Origin: Dactylorhiza incarnata
Lineage: Eukaryota > Streptophyta > Magnoliopsida > Asparagales > Orchidaceae
DNA: 64,000 nt
Direction: 5' to 3'
NCBI GenBank assembly: GCA_033032865.1
Contig: JAWHQI010000306.1
Span: 1,302,001-1,366,000 of the forward strand
Both the position numbers and the translations under genes were made by a program. Within the stretch, counting starts at the first letter, position 1; the number at the start of each line of letters is the position of its first letter. Of this stretch, positions 54,691-64,000 are shown in pieces. The notes beneath the pieces were generated by a model. The model was not told the DNA's origin and did not search any database. It saw nothing but the letters and a program-made list of their open reading frames with translations.

Positions 54691-54695
54691 CTAAG

Positions 54696-56830
54696 TAGTG
54701 ACAAAAAAATTGTGTAACTTTTCCAGTATGTGATTATCATCATTCTTAGTGTTTCCATGTTGGTCAGATTAGCCAGTGACATGAATAGAGGGTTCATATG
54801 AAATTATAACTGATTGTATAGTCACATTATAATAGAGTAAAAATAGTAATATAATTCCAATAATTATGAAACTTTCACAGATTGTTCCTGGAGTCATTTT
54901 CAACATCTTTCATGTTGATCATTTCAGTTGGTGAGAGTAGTAAGGGGTTCATATGAATTTAAAAGTGATCATTTCAGCTGGTGACAGAAATAAGCAGTTC
55001 ACAGATTGTTTCTGTGCTATAATCATGCCTCTAAATAACCTTTAGTGATAACTTGCAATACAAGAAGAATTCTGTACGAAATCACAAGTTTAGAGAAAAT
55101 AAAAAAATCTCCACTTTTTATAGATCTCTTTATATGAACACAAAACTGTCTATTCTCCATTGCAGTTCCTCTTTATTACCAGCATCTCTCTTTACACATT
55201 GTTTGCAGGTTGTCTGCATGTTAGTCATCACCGCCAATGAACGGTATCGACCTTGTGTTGCGGGACATTGTGAAAACACAACGATCGGTAGAGACCCTCG
55301 TCCGTCGCTGCCCTGAATTGTTGTTCATATGAAATTTCTGAATTGTTGTTTTTTTCTATGGTGATGAATTTGGATGTGGGAGTTAGAAAATACATCGTTG
55401 TTTAATTTCTATGGCTAATACGCATTGGATTTTTATAACCTTGGTTCTATCTTTCACATGGTTGGTTAATTATATTTATTTATGCTTCTCGATTTGCCCA
55501 TTTTAAGTTAATAAGGAACATGCGTATAGTTAATGTTCAACTAACTTTTTGATTTGAAATCTATATATATTTTGGTTTGGGGCACATGATTTAACTTATT
55601 ACATTATACTCCTCATAAGTACCTTGCTACTTATGTTTTTGATAATAGATACTAATTACCCTTCCCTTTTGGCATACAATCTAAATGCAAGGATGGATTT
55701 CAGTCTTTTGCTAAAGTTTTTGTTTCCTTGCCCATCTGAACCGCTTTTTGCTTGACAATTAAATTACTTATACCATTAACAACACAAATTGTCATTTATT
55801 TGTTATAATAAATTCTTTATCATCAACAAAAAGCAACATTACCATGGATCAAAATGGAGCATCCCACTATAATTCCTTTAAAACTCAAGATGCATGTCTC
55901 CAAATACTAGCATATAACAGTCCACTAAAGCAACATACAATAGCCTACTACAATTTATTTAAAACTCAAGATGAATTACTCTAAATACCGGAGGATAACA
56001 ACCCATTAAAACAAAGTACAACAGCCTTCTAAAATTTATGTAAAACTCAAGATGAATCCCTCTAAATACTAGAGGATTACAGCCCACGAAAGCAAAATAT
56101 ACAACATCCCTCTTTTTTTATAAAACAAAACCATGAGACCCATGTAAAAGAGCTTAGATTAGGAAATTTACCATCAATTTCATTGTAGACCTTAGTTATA
56201 CTTTAATTTCTTCATTAACCACTTTAGCTAAACCTTTTCTCATTTAGTATGAGCTTTTTATCTTCCTTATCAATTGAATTTATGAAAAAGGGAAAACTCC
56301 TAAAATTTATAATATCCTGGCTATAAATCATATGATCATATTATTGCGGACGTAGCCCGCTCGAATGCAAGCGAAGCCCGCTAAGATTCAGCTACTGAAG
56401 AAAGATCTTAAAGGGTAAAGTAATGGGGACGAAGACTGATGAGACTGTAACATATATAAAGCTATTTTGGTCAAACATAAGTCCGACTGGCTTATATATG
56501 ATGTGTCTGTGCATCAAATAGTTTCATATCTGAACAGAACTTTATTAATTTGTTGTGGTGTGCCAGTGTGGTGTGGTGTGGTGTGGCTAACGTCTTTTAA
56601 CTCTATATAATATATATGTAAATATAGATTTACAGACTACAATAAATTGAGGCGTTCATCTTTAAGTTTTATTAAATGCATGTCTGTGAAATTATCGGTT
56701 CAGTGTTGTGACTAACGTCTTTTTTCCTCGATGAATCTTCCTCCGCAGACAAAAAATGCTTAGTTGAAAAAAGTTCATAATACTCTTCCCTAGGATCAAT
56801 GGTGGATATTAGGAAGTCTGTGAAATTATC
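54696..56830. other. AT-rich spacer with small repeats
   Basis: No gene found. A frame of 87 codons at 55053-55316 ends with VVCMLVITANERYRPCVAGH after a TTTGCAG acceptor-like site; I do not recognise it. GC hairpins GCGGACGTAGCCCGC and GCGAAGCCCGC at 56346-56382 resemble those of the Helitron-like end at 45580. A GTGTGGTGTGG microsatellite lies at 56555-56586. Confidence 0.4.
55855..56110. repeat. About 86-base tandem repeat, three copies
   Basis: TTTAAAACTCAAGATG.AT, then CTCTAAATACTAG.GGATAACA and CCACTAAAGCAAAGTACAAC, recurs three times (about 55857, 55943 and 56029). Copies differ at around one base in eight. It is noncoding. Confidence 0.8.
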
Positions 56831-56849
56831 TCTTCCCTAGGATAAATGA

Positions 56850-57871
56850 ACTCCGCGCAGATCCAGAATGTTCTCCGCCGAGATCCAGAATGGACTCCGC
56901 GGAGATCCAGAAGGTTCTCCGCGGAGATCCAGAAGGTTCTCCGCGGAGATCCAGAAGGTTCTCCGCGGAGATCCAGAAGGTTCTCCGCGGAGACCTAAAA
57001 GGTTCTCCGTGGAAAACCATTTTGATCTCCGTGGAAAACCATTTTGATCTCCGCGGAGAGCCATTTGGATCTCCACGGAAATCCAAATGACTCTCCGCGG
57101 AGATCCAAATGACTCTCCACGGAGATCCAAATTGTCGTCGCGGTAATAAGAATTGTCACTGCAAAGAGCATTCCTCTCTCCCTCCCTCAATTTTTTTCTT
57201 CCTTTCCCTCTTTTCTCTTCCTCTCTCCCCTTTTCCTTCTCTTCCCCCTCTTTTTTCTCCTCCCCCTCTTTTTCTTTCTCTTCCCTCCCCCTTCCCCCCT
57301 TTCCCCCTCATACCAGAGTAGAACCCGGCGCCCCCCCCGCCAAAGCTATAAAAGGAGCCCAGAACCTTCATTTAGGGGGACCTTGCCTTCTGGACCCGGG
57401 AGAGCTCCTTTGAAGATTTCCTCAGAATTCTCCTTCGGCGCTTGAAGATCTCTTTCGTGGACTTGAAGATTTCCTTTCTCTCAAAGTGCGACTCAGCATT
57501 CTCACTTTTATTCTCCCAAAAGGCGACTCAGCATTCTCACTTTTGTTCTCCACCGTTCTCAGAAGGAAAAAGACTTAGTTTTCCGAGAGGTGGCCTGTTA
57601 CCTTCGGAACTCTCTCTTTCTCTATTATTGTAACGAGCGGCGGTCTGTCGCGCTCGAATTCTAAGAACCTAACTGTAACCCCTCAGAAGATAGTGAAGTT
57701 TGGTCGACAGCTCCGGCCGCGTGGTTTTTTACCCTTTCCGGGTTTTCCACATTAAAAAGTCTCAGTGTACTCAACGAATCTCTAATTAACTGTTAGCGCG
57801 CTTGGCCCGCTTCAGAGCTAAGACGGTTCAAGTCGACCGGTCTACCAAGAGCACCCAAGCGACCCGCAACA
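56850..57871 (+). mobile_element. Second Tat-like gypsy 5' LTR (right part)
   Basis: It ends CGACCCGCAACA, as the LTR at 36581 does. A TATA box (TATAAAAG, 57347-57354) and leader with CTTGAAGAT repeats precede the end. The region 57640-57870 matches 36340-36581 in wording (TAACGAG.GGC, GTGAAGTTTGGTCGACA, TGTGGTTTTT, CGCTCGACCGCTTC-like). The left border could not be fixed; the minisatellite at 56858 is taken as inside. Confidence 0.75.
56858..57135. repeat. 22-base palindromic minisatellite in LTR
   Basis: About twelve units of CTCCGCGGAGATCCAGAAGG plus two bases. The CTCCGCGGAG core is a perfect palindrome, so both strands carry it. Units at the right end diverge to ATTTTGATCTCCGTGGAAA. The long frames on both strands follow from the repeat. 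Confidence 0.9.
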
Positions 57872-57872
57872 G

Positions 57873-57892
57873 TTTGGCGCCGTCTGTGGGAA
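57873..57892 (+). promoter_or_regulatory. Primer-binding site of second Tat-like element
   Basis: TTTGGCGCCGTCTGTGGGAA, one base past the LTR end. It is the standard site of Tat/Athila-type plant gypsy elements. Confidence 0.85.
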
Positions 57893-58405
57893 ATGGATTC
57901 CCAAATGCCGAGCAAAGGATTTCCGAACGCAGCGCCCACTTCGCCCAAGTTCACGGAACCAGCAAGAGTGGACACCTCCCCCGAACTATCCGACGCATGT
58001 AGTTCCTCAATCCCTGAAAGCCCGGCGAAAAGAGCGCTCATCGCTGCACCCATCCTGCCCCAGTGGCTTGGATCAACCGGCAAGTCGGCCCCTCTTGCGG
58101 CGGGACAGTACTCGAACGATGTCACATACCGGCAAAAGAGATCCCCCCTGTCAAAGTCAATCTTGGCATATCCAGTTCCGTCATGGCTAAAGCTCCCGCA
58201 CTACAAGGAGTTTCACGGAGCAGAGGATTCGTGCGGGCACGTTAATCATTTCTTGATAACGATGCGGACGTTCGGACTTCCCGACCAAATCAGCTGCAAA
58301 ATCTTCGCCGAAACACTGCGCGGAGATGCCCTCCGCTGGTATCGATCTCTGCCCAAGGGAGCGATTCACAACTTCACCGAGTTATCCCAACTGTTCGTTG
58401 AATGA
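57893..58405 (+). CDS. Tat-like gag, N-terminal and capsid part
   Basis: The 170-residue frame begins at the ATG that overlaps the primer site end (ATGGATTCCC), usual for such elements. The C-terminal half carries the gag core: PHYKEFHGAEDSCGHVNHFL, then LPDQISCKIFAETLRGDALR and WYRSLPKGAIHNFTELSQLF. A TGA after FVE ends it early; in a full gag about 100 more residues of this domain would follow. Downstream pieces are protease, then gag tail, in the wrong order. Confidence 0.8.
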   Translation: MDSQMPSKGFPNAAPTSPKFTEPARVDTSPELSDACSSSIPESPAKRALIAAPILPQWLGSTGKSAPLAAGQYSNDVTYRQKRSPLSKSILAYPVPSWLKLPHYKEFHGAEDSCGHVNHFLITMRTFGLPDQISCKIFAETLRGDALRWYRSLPKGAIHNFTELSQLFVE

Positions 58406-58479
58406 AACGAAGCACGCACACAGAGAACCCAAGAGGAAGAGCGAGAAGAGCCCAAGAAGGACGGGTCGCCCCACCCAGG

Positions 58480-59180
58480 GGAAGCGGAGCGGAGCAAACA
58501 ACAAGAGAGGATCTCCATAGGCTTCCATCAGGAGGATCCCCATGGATGGTTGAACTTCGCCTTAGACGCAAGCATAGGCAATCCAGCCTGTGAACTAAGG
58601 ATGGCATTGATAACCCATCGCATCTCGTTCAATATCCTGTTCGTGGCCGCCGTGGTGCGGCTCAAACTCCTAAGCGGGAACCTCAAGCTCAGGGCCAGCG
58701 ACGCAGAGCTCCCAGACGGAACTATGGTACCCACCATAGGAGTCGTCACCCTCCCCATTCAAGTAGGGATGCACTCGGAACCAGTCCAGTATGACGTTCA
58801 GTTCGTCATCGCAGAGTCAGACTCCCCCTACGACGCAATATTTGGGAGCCTCATACTCGACGCCCTGAACCACGACGTTTCCATGTCTGGACGCATGACC
58901 AACAAAGGGAAAATCCTCAGGAATTCAATTCGTGGTCTCGACGCGGCCGCAGCCGAGCTCCCTTGGATCAACTACGACCCATCGCCAAATCCAAACTCTG
59001 AGGAGCAAGGTGCGCAGGGGGGGGGGGCAATCCCTATGTTGGCAGAAAAGGCTAATCTTCCGGGACCAGCAGACCCAATACAACTTGGGGATACATGTCG
59101 AAAGAGAAGGGACAGCAACAACAATTCGAGAAGGCCATACCGCACATTCAGAGCCAAGCAGTTCGCTCCCGTGGGCTAGC
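58480..59180 (+). CDS. Tat-like aspartic protease region
   Basis: The frame contains ERISIGFHQEDPHG (pre-protease), NILFVAA where the family has (D)xGSSADILF, then ELPDGTMVPTIGVVTLPIQV, FVIAESDSPYDAIFGSLILD and ALNHDVS. The last corresponds to the conserved AILGRPWL segment. The catalytic DNGSS/DTGSS block itself is altered (THRISFN), so it should be inactive. A 12-G run near 59018 follows. It processes Gag-Pol in intact elements. Confidence 0.75.
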
Positions 59181-59470
59181 GAATCAAAGCTCTCGGGTCT
59201 ACACCCCGTTAAATGCCCCCCGCGAGCATATCCTGTCTGTAGTCTATAACAGCAAGATCATCAACTGGCCCAGACCGCTCCCCCAGCGTAGGGGAGATCA
59301 ATCCCAGTTTTGCAATTTCCATAAAGGCTGAGGGCACCGCACGGAGCACTGCGCCAGATTGAAAGAAGAAATTGAACGCTTTGTCCAGTCAGGACACCTT
59401 GAGGCTTTCCGCAAAGAAGCACAGGAGGATTCCACCAAGGGTCGGTCGCCGGATCACCGCTGCCCACCAC
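59180..59470 (+). pseudogene. Tat-like gag C-terminal tail, out of order
   Basis: Frames here read RVYTPLNAPREHILSVVYNS, then INWPRPLPQRRGD, QFCNFHKG, a stop, and GHRTEHCARLKEEIERFVQS. This is the C-terminal zinc-knuckle-like part of Tat gag, which normally precedes protease. Here it follows the protease segment, showing rearrangement. Confidence 0.8.
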
Positions 59471-59654
59471 GCTGAACGACCGAAAGAGCTCCAGCAAGCA
59501 CAACACAAAGGGAGCTCGACGCTACCTTCTCTCTCGTCAAACTTGTATCCAAAACTTATTAGCTCAGAAACCGCAAGATTGCACTTGCGCATGTATCAAT
59601 GTTCATTTTCTAATTATGTTTTACCTGTTCTAAACTATTCTACCACAGGAACAC

Positions 59655-60223
59655 CACGTGGGCCGGCCCTGGGGACTTTGCGCTGCCAATGATTGAAGGT
59701 TCGCCCTTCTCCTCCGCAGTCAAGTCCCGACGTCGTAAGGGCATTCCCCCTTTACGTTCGTCCTCGGTTTGAATACACCCGCTATTCACCGGCCACTTCG
59801 GGGCCCTGCCTCGGGGACTCCGCACCGCCGTCGATTGAAGGTTCGCCCTTCTCCTCTGCCGTCGGGTCCCGGCGTCGTAAGGGCCTTCCCCTCTTACGTT
59901 TGCCCACGGTTTGAATACACCCGCTATTCATCGGCCATTTCAGGGCCCTGCCCCGGGGACTCCGCACCGTCGTCGATTGAAGGTTCGCCCTTCTCCTCCG
60001 CCGTCGGGTCCCGGCGTCGTAAGGGCCTGCCCCTCTTATGTTCGCCCACGGTTTGAATACACCCGCTATTCACCGGCTATTTCGGGGCCCTGCCCCGGGG
60101 ACTTCATACCGTCATTGATTGAAGGTTCGCCCTTCTCCTCCGCCGTCGGGTCCCAGCATCGTAAGGGCCTGCCTCTCTTACGTTCGCCCACGGTTTGAAT
60201 ACCCCCGCTATTCACCGGCCAAA
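59655..60223 (+). repeat. 142-base tandem array, four copies
   Basis: GATTGAAGGTTCGCCCTTCT recurs at about 59691, 59833, 59975 and 60117, an exact 142-base period. Units end CCCGCTATTCACCGGCC. It lies in the position where the related element at 38106 has its 179-base array. Confidence 0.95.
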
Positions 60224-60227
60224 TCTA

Positions 60228-60452
60228 TATTCTATTATGTAAAAGCTGCGAGCCCAGACTCGCGCAAACTAATATTCTATTATGTAAAAGCCGCGAGCCC
60301 AGACTCGCGCAAACTAATATTCTATTATGTAAAAGCCGCGAGACCAGACTCGGGCAAACTAATATTCTATTATGTAAAAGCCGCGAGCCCAGACTCGTGC
60401 AAACTAATATTCTATTATGTAAAAGCCGCGAGCTCAGACTCACGCAAACTCA
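60228..60452 (+). repeat. 45-base tandem array, five copies
   Basis: TATTCTATTATGTAAAAGCC plus 25 bases repeats with a 45-base period. Units are nearly identical. The plus strand encodes FYYVKAASPDSRKLI-type repeats by default. Confidence 0.95.
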
Positions 60453-60737
60453 TCCGTTATTTTGGAAAAACCAGCAAACTACACAGGTATCAACACTAAA
60501 TAGCAAGCTCGCCACAACCTCCAAATACGAACATACTTCACCGACCATCTTGAAGCATGTTCCTTCAATCAAAACTTCGACAACAACTAGAATGACAGTC
60601 ACAAATGACCCAAAGAAAATAGTACAACGTATGCGATAAAGGAATACAACCACATCAGCTCAACGCTGCACACATGCAAGCACGATAACGAACAACAACA
60701 CAAAAAATAGGAAGATGAAGGGTAACAATTACGAGTG

Positions 60738-62030
60738 TCAATCCTCCGCTGCATCCGGGTGATCATCCTCGGAAAGGTCCCCAGCTCCAAGACCCGCGAT
60801 GCCACATCCAAACTTTCTCTCCACCATACAGAGAGTCTTCTGAATGCCTCTCTGAAAAGCAACCTCGCACTCATCCGCTAGCATCGGCTCGACCTCCTTC
60901 GTCATAACCTCGTCGCGAATTTCCTCCGACATCTGAAACCGCTCCTCCACAAAAGCCAGAGAATCTATGTACTCGGCCACTCCCGCCGCCTTAGCCTCTC
61001 CAATGCTGCGTTCGACCGACGACAACCGGTCCACCTCGCTCCTCAGAAAGCCCAGCTCCCCCTCTAGGCGGAACATCTCCCCCTGAGCCTCGGACAGCTG
61101 ACAAAGAGCATCCTGGGCAAGCGCCTTATCGCCACCATACTCCGCTCGCAGCTTCTCGACCTCCGATCGGGAAGAGGAGATGTCGGCCTCCAACTGCCCA
61201 ATACGGGCCAGGTCGCGATCCCTCTTCTTTTGCAAGCCGGACAAGTCACTTCTCACCACGCGCAGCTCCTCCTGAAGAGTGAAGTAGCTATCCTTGAGTC
61301 CCACATAACAATCATTCCATGTAAGAGCGACACTGGTCAGAACATCGACCTGCAGACAAAAGGTAAACAATCAGCATACAAAAGCAACGATGGGGGAGAA
61401 GTACCCAAAACTAGAGAAGAAGAACTTTACTTACCGCAGAAGTCATCGCCTGAAGAGAAGAAGAAACTCGCCTCGTCGGCGGTAAAGGAGGAGGTGGCGG
61501 CAAGTCTCCCCGCGGGACTCGGTTGATAATAGGAGACGTCAAAATCTCAATCTCTGAATCGGATGGACTCGGCTCCACCCTATGGCGGCTCGGGCCGGCC
61601 TCGTGATCGTGACTCCTGGGCGCCGGTGGGATAGAGCCCAAACTAGAAGCTCCATTCCTAATAACAATCTTCCTCTTCTTCCCATGATCCAGGGTAACAG
61701 CGGCTGCGCGTTCGGCAACTCAGGAAAGCCCCACCGAGAGTAGTCAACTTTCCTCCACGCAACCAGAAATACAGAACAGGGCCTTCGACAACCCTTCTCG
61801 ACCAGGAAAACCGGGGATGGGAAGGAACTCATCCTCCCGTCCTGTCTGCCGGCAGCAACGTCCGGGAAGTGCTCTCCGTAGCTCCGGCAGCTCCCATCGA
61901 TTCCGAGCGTACCCATAAAGAGTATTCCCATGGCGGTAATCAGTCTTCTCCCCGATGTGAAACCAACTCTTGTTGCTTCGTACTTCAATACGGCCACCTG
62001 AGTCGATAAATACCTCACACCAATCCTTGA
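60738..62030 (-). CDS. Antisense ORF, middle and C-terminal coiled-coil part
   Basis: On the minus strand, pieces at 62030-61450 in shifted frames (DWCEVFIDSGGRIEVRSNKS, WFHIGEKTDYRHGN, LPIPGFPGREGLSKALF) lead to a 210-residue frame (61370-60738). That frame holds a long coiled coil (LQEELRVVRSDLSGLQKKRD, then LARIGQLEADISSSRSEVEK and RLEGELGFLRSEVDRL) and an acidic end (GAGDLSEDDHPDAAED). Plant Tat-lineage elements commonly carry an antisense frame between pol and 3' LTR with a Transposase_28-like N-terminus and a coiled-coil C-terminus. Exon joins are likely (TTTACAG/CAG near 61370, GTAAGTAA near 61433). Function is unknown in the family. Confidence 0.65.
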
Positions 62031-62097
62031 AAATTGAAAGTCAATTGAATATCAATTGAACGTGAGTTGATATAATCAACCACGCTTTGATACCAAT

Positions 62098-63149
62098 TGA
62101 AAGTGAGGTTAGTTCTTAAATTAAAACTTTTTGGGTTATTTCAAAATAGTGATATATAAAAATATGTATAACACAGAGTGAGTTATTTACCTATAATATT
62201 TATCACAGATGTCACAGCACAGCAACAAGAAATAAAATATAAGTCAAGCATCACAGACGACACAAAGAAATATAGTAGTTCCCCAATCAACCTGGGTACA
62301 TCTACTCTTCTACCACACTTGGTAGAAATCCACTACAGGTTGTTGATCAGGTGCCCTGCCACGAAGGGAGTTTTGATCAGGTGTCCACACACCAAGTGAG
62401 CTTTTGATCAGGTGCTCTAACCCAACTACAGGTTTTTGATCAGGTGCCTTGCCACCAATGGCTGTAACTTTTGAAGGGAGTTATAACCCTTTATACAAGA
62501 TGGGAAGGGAAAAGAATATGTTGTTCTTCTCTTTCTGAGAAGACTCTAGAGATCCTGATGGGTTGTTGAGAGTGGATCTTGATGATGTTGAAGAAGAGCT
62601 TCCCCTGACTTGATTAGTGTTGAGGAAGCTTCTTCACTTGATTGTAATAACTCTTTTTCTTTTTCTGCAGTTTTGATCCTAAGCAAGTGATCTTGATTGG
62701 TTTCTCGGGATGAAGATGTTCTGCAGAGAAGAGTTGGCAAAAAGAAGATAAATAATATATGTTGTTCTTATTAAGAACTCTGTAGATCTGCTTCTTCTTT
62801 TTGCTTCTCTGTTATTTCTGTTTCTCTCTTCCTGTATCTGTATAATCCTTCTCTTATTTTCTTCTCTGCTCTTCTCTCTGTATATAATATGGAGAAGGCT
62901 ATCAGGCTATTTTGAATTCTTGCCGGACAAAGGAAAGAGATAATGTCTCTTTAATTTCCTAGATTCCTCGAGAAGATAAATTGCCGTCTTTAGCTTTTTT
63001 GCAACGGCTATAATATTTAATGCTTCTGCAACGGCTATAATAATTAATGATACAGAAGGGCAGCAATAAAAAATTTAATCAAAATATTGCTTAATCAGAT
63101 ATAATAATATTAGCCGGGCTAGGAAATGAGATATTATAATAGCAGATAA
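62098..63149 (-). mobile_element. Copia-type LTR inserted in the antisense ORF
   Basis: On the minus strand the LTR ends ..CTAACCTCACTTTCA and a primer site TTGGTATCAAAGC follows (62082-62098 region, read as GCTTTGATACCAA on the plus strand). Four phrases GATCAGGTGCC.TGCCAC recur at 62340-62460. A TATA-like TATATAATATGG is near 62880. The far border, toward 63149, is uncertain. It separates the N-terminal and middle parts of the antisense frame. Confidence 0.6.
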
Positions 63150-63450
63150 TATAATTCGTCGATCTGAGCTTGAAGTTCGTCGTTCTGAACATTTAATTCG
63201 TCGACCTGAGCTTCTGTTGAAGATTCGTCGAACGCAACTTTTCGTCGACCGCTGAGATAGGCTGGATTGTCGACCGCTGGAAAGGGAGCTGTTCGTCGAA
63301 CACAGATTGAATATATTTCTGCGAACCCAGGAAGGCGTTCGTCGAACCCAGGAAGACGTTCGTCGAACCCAGAGAACTTGTATAGTTTTCTCCTGTCTCC
63401 TGTCTTAATGGGATTTTGTCGATCACAGAATAAATATAAAGATGGATCAC
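63150..63450. repeat. TTCGTCGA-rich repeats
   Basis: GTTCGTCGAACCCAGGAAG occurs twice at a 21-base step and TTCGTCGA phrases recur about ten times. On the minus strand they lengthen the antisense N-terminal frame with FDERLPG and QxDELxxQxDEL repeats. They are probably not part of the original protein. Confidence 0.7.
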
Positions 63451-63800
63451 GACTCAAATCAAAAACTAAGGTTCCAACAAAAACCTCGAGCGAAAAGCGC
63501 GCGCTATGCTCCTGAAAAAACACCACCATCCCCATAATTTTCGCCATCCCAGCAGGAGTAAACTGGGTAATCGGGACACCGCAGAACCGGAGTATCTCAA
63601 CAACCTCCTCAGATGGAGGAAGGCAAAACCCGGATTTCAGACAGCTCTCAGAAAGGGTCATGAAACCGGTCGGCGGGTTTTGAGTGCGCTCCTCCACCCG
63701 CGGAATCTTCACCTCGACATTAGGAGGCAACCCAAACCGCTTGCGCCATATATCAATCCGTCAAGAGTGGAGCGCAAGCGCATCGGCCTTGACTGGCCTC
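63440..63800 (-). CDS. Antisense ORF, N-terminal Transposase_28-like part
   Basis: From the ATG at 63730 the minus frame reads MPPNVEVKIPRVEERTQNPP, then SESCLKSGFCLPPSEEVVEI, LRFCGVPITQFTPAGMAKIM and GMVVFFQEHSARFSLEVFVG. This is the wording of the N-terminus of plant putative gypsy-type transposon proteins (PF04195, Transposase_28): GF.LPL...... L...GI...Q..P.....I.G...F....... The frame continues upstream to about 63800 (RLRSTLDGLIYGA) in another phase. The start is uncertain. It belongs with the part at 60738-62030. Confidence 0.7.
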
Positions 63801-64000
63801 CCCGTTTCGAAGCCTGAAAGTAAAATATGCGTACGTAAGCACGTACATCGAAGAAATAAAAGTCCAAAAAGACGCACATAAAATAAACTCTATCAACAAG
63901 AGCGCCCACAGGCCAAGCACCTCCACAACAGGCACCGACCGCAGCCACGCGCACGCCGGCCGCCGCCATCTGCCGCGCGGCTCGGCCGGCCGCGCTCTCT
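63800..64000. other. GC-rich edge of window
   Basis: CGGCCGCCGCC and CCGGCCGGC text at the edge resembles the GC-rich LTR blocks of the Tat-like elements. The element's 3' LTR may begin just outside. No coding region is assigned. Confidence 0.3.

Noticed and set aside
55053..55316. Small host gene at 55.1 kb
   Set aside because: Only a short exon-like end with an acceptor-like site; no domain, no partner exons.
56826..57190. Repeat-coded proteins over the CTCCGCGGAG minisatellite
   Set aside because: Both strands are open because the repeat is palindromic; it is not a gene.

Overview
This window is nuclear DNA from a flowering plant. It is dominated by transposable elements. Evidence: Ty1/copia and Ty3/gypsy elements with TGGTATCAGAGC (initiator Met-tRNA) or TTTGGCGCCGTCTGTGGGAA primer sites, a CACTA transposon, MITEs flanked by TTA, plant-type exon/intron fragments and long AT-rich intron-like stretches. 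The species cannot be named from the sequence. I see no intact host gene. Every host-gene trace is a broken copy.

Layout. 1-2100: nested gypsy and copia remnants. 2200-3430: broken fragment (copy A) of a gene resembling the RNA polymerase II-associated protein RPAP1/MINIYO. 3431-12000: a copia LTR and leader split by a 7.46-kb CACTA transposon (3862-11318, target duplication ATC) that carries exons of a TM9SF/nonaspanin-like gene with introns kept. 11854-15170: a second copia element (short LTR, gag, protease, integrase) cut off before reverse transcriptase. 15171-18040: degraded, mostly unassigned. 18040-21195 and 29268-32375: two copies of a 3.1-kb duplicated segment, with a third deleted copy at 32990-33240. 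21196-26624: a copia 5' LTR joined to a non-autonomous gypsy element whose pol is almost wholly replaced by an acidic proline-motif reading frame. 27119-27433: an intron-less ribosomal protein L11 pseudogene. 28690-29270: GC-rich tandem repeats.

32400-45400: two more MINIYO-like pseudogene copies (B and C). They carry a MITE, a 1.6-kb solo LTR, a long fold-back built from inverted tRNA-derived SINE units, and a Tat-like gypsy remnant (35128-39140) with three tandem-repeat arrays. Comparing copies gives empty sites for several insertions. 44938-45381: two adjacent PIF/Harbinger-type MITEs. 45568-46960: a Helitron-like terminus and GC-rich palindromic repeats. 47909-54690: a gypsy element on the minus strand with both 1.9-kb LTRs and a CTAAG target duplication, but only a scrap of its own pol. 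56830-64000: a second Tat-like gypsy element with LTR minisatellite, gag and protease pieces in scrambled order, two tandem arrays and a large antisense frame (63.8 to 60.7 kb) of the Transposase_28/coiled-coil kind, itself split by a copia LTR.

These elements do not form a pathway. The window reads as a layered record of insertion, local duplication and decay. The most unusual pieces are the repeat-motif frame of the 22.8-kb gypsy element, the antisense coding unit at the right edge, the inverted SINE fold-back, and the three MINIYO-like fragments.
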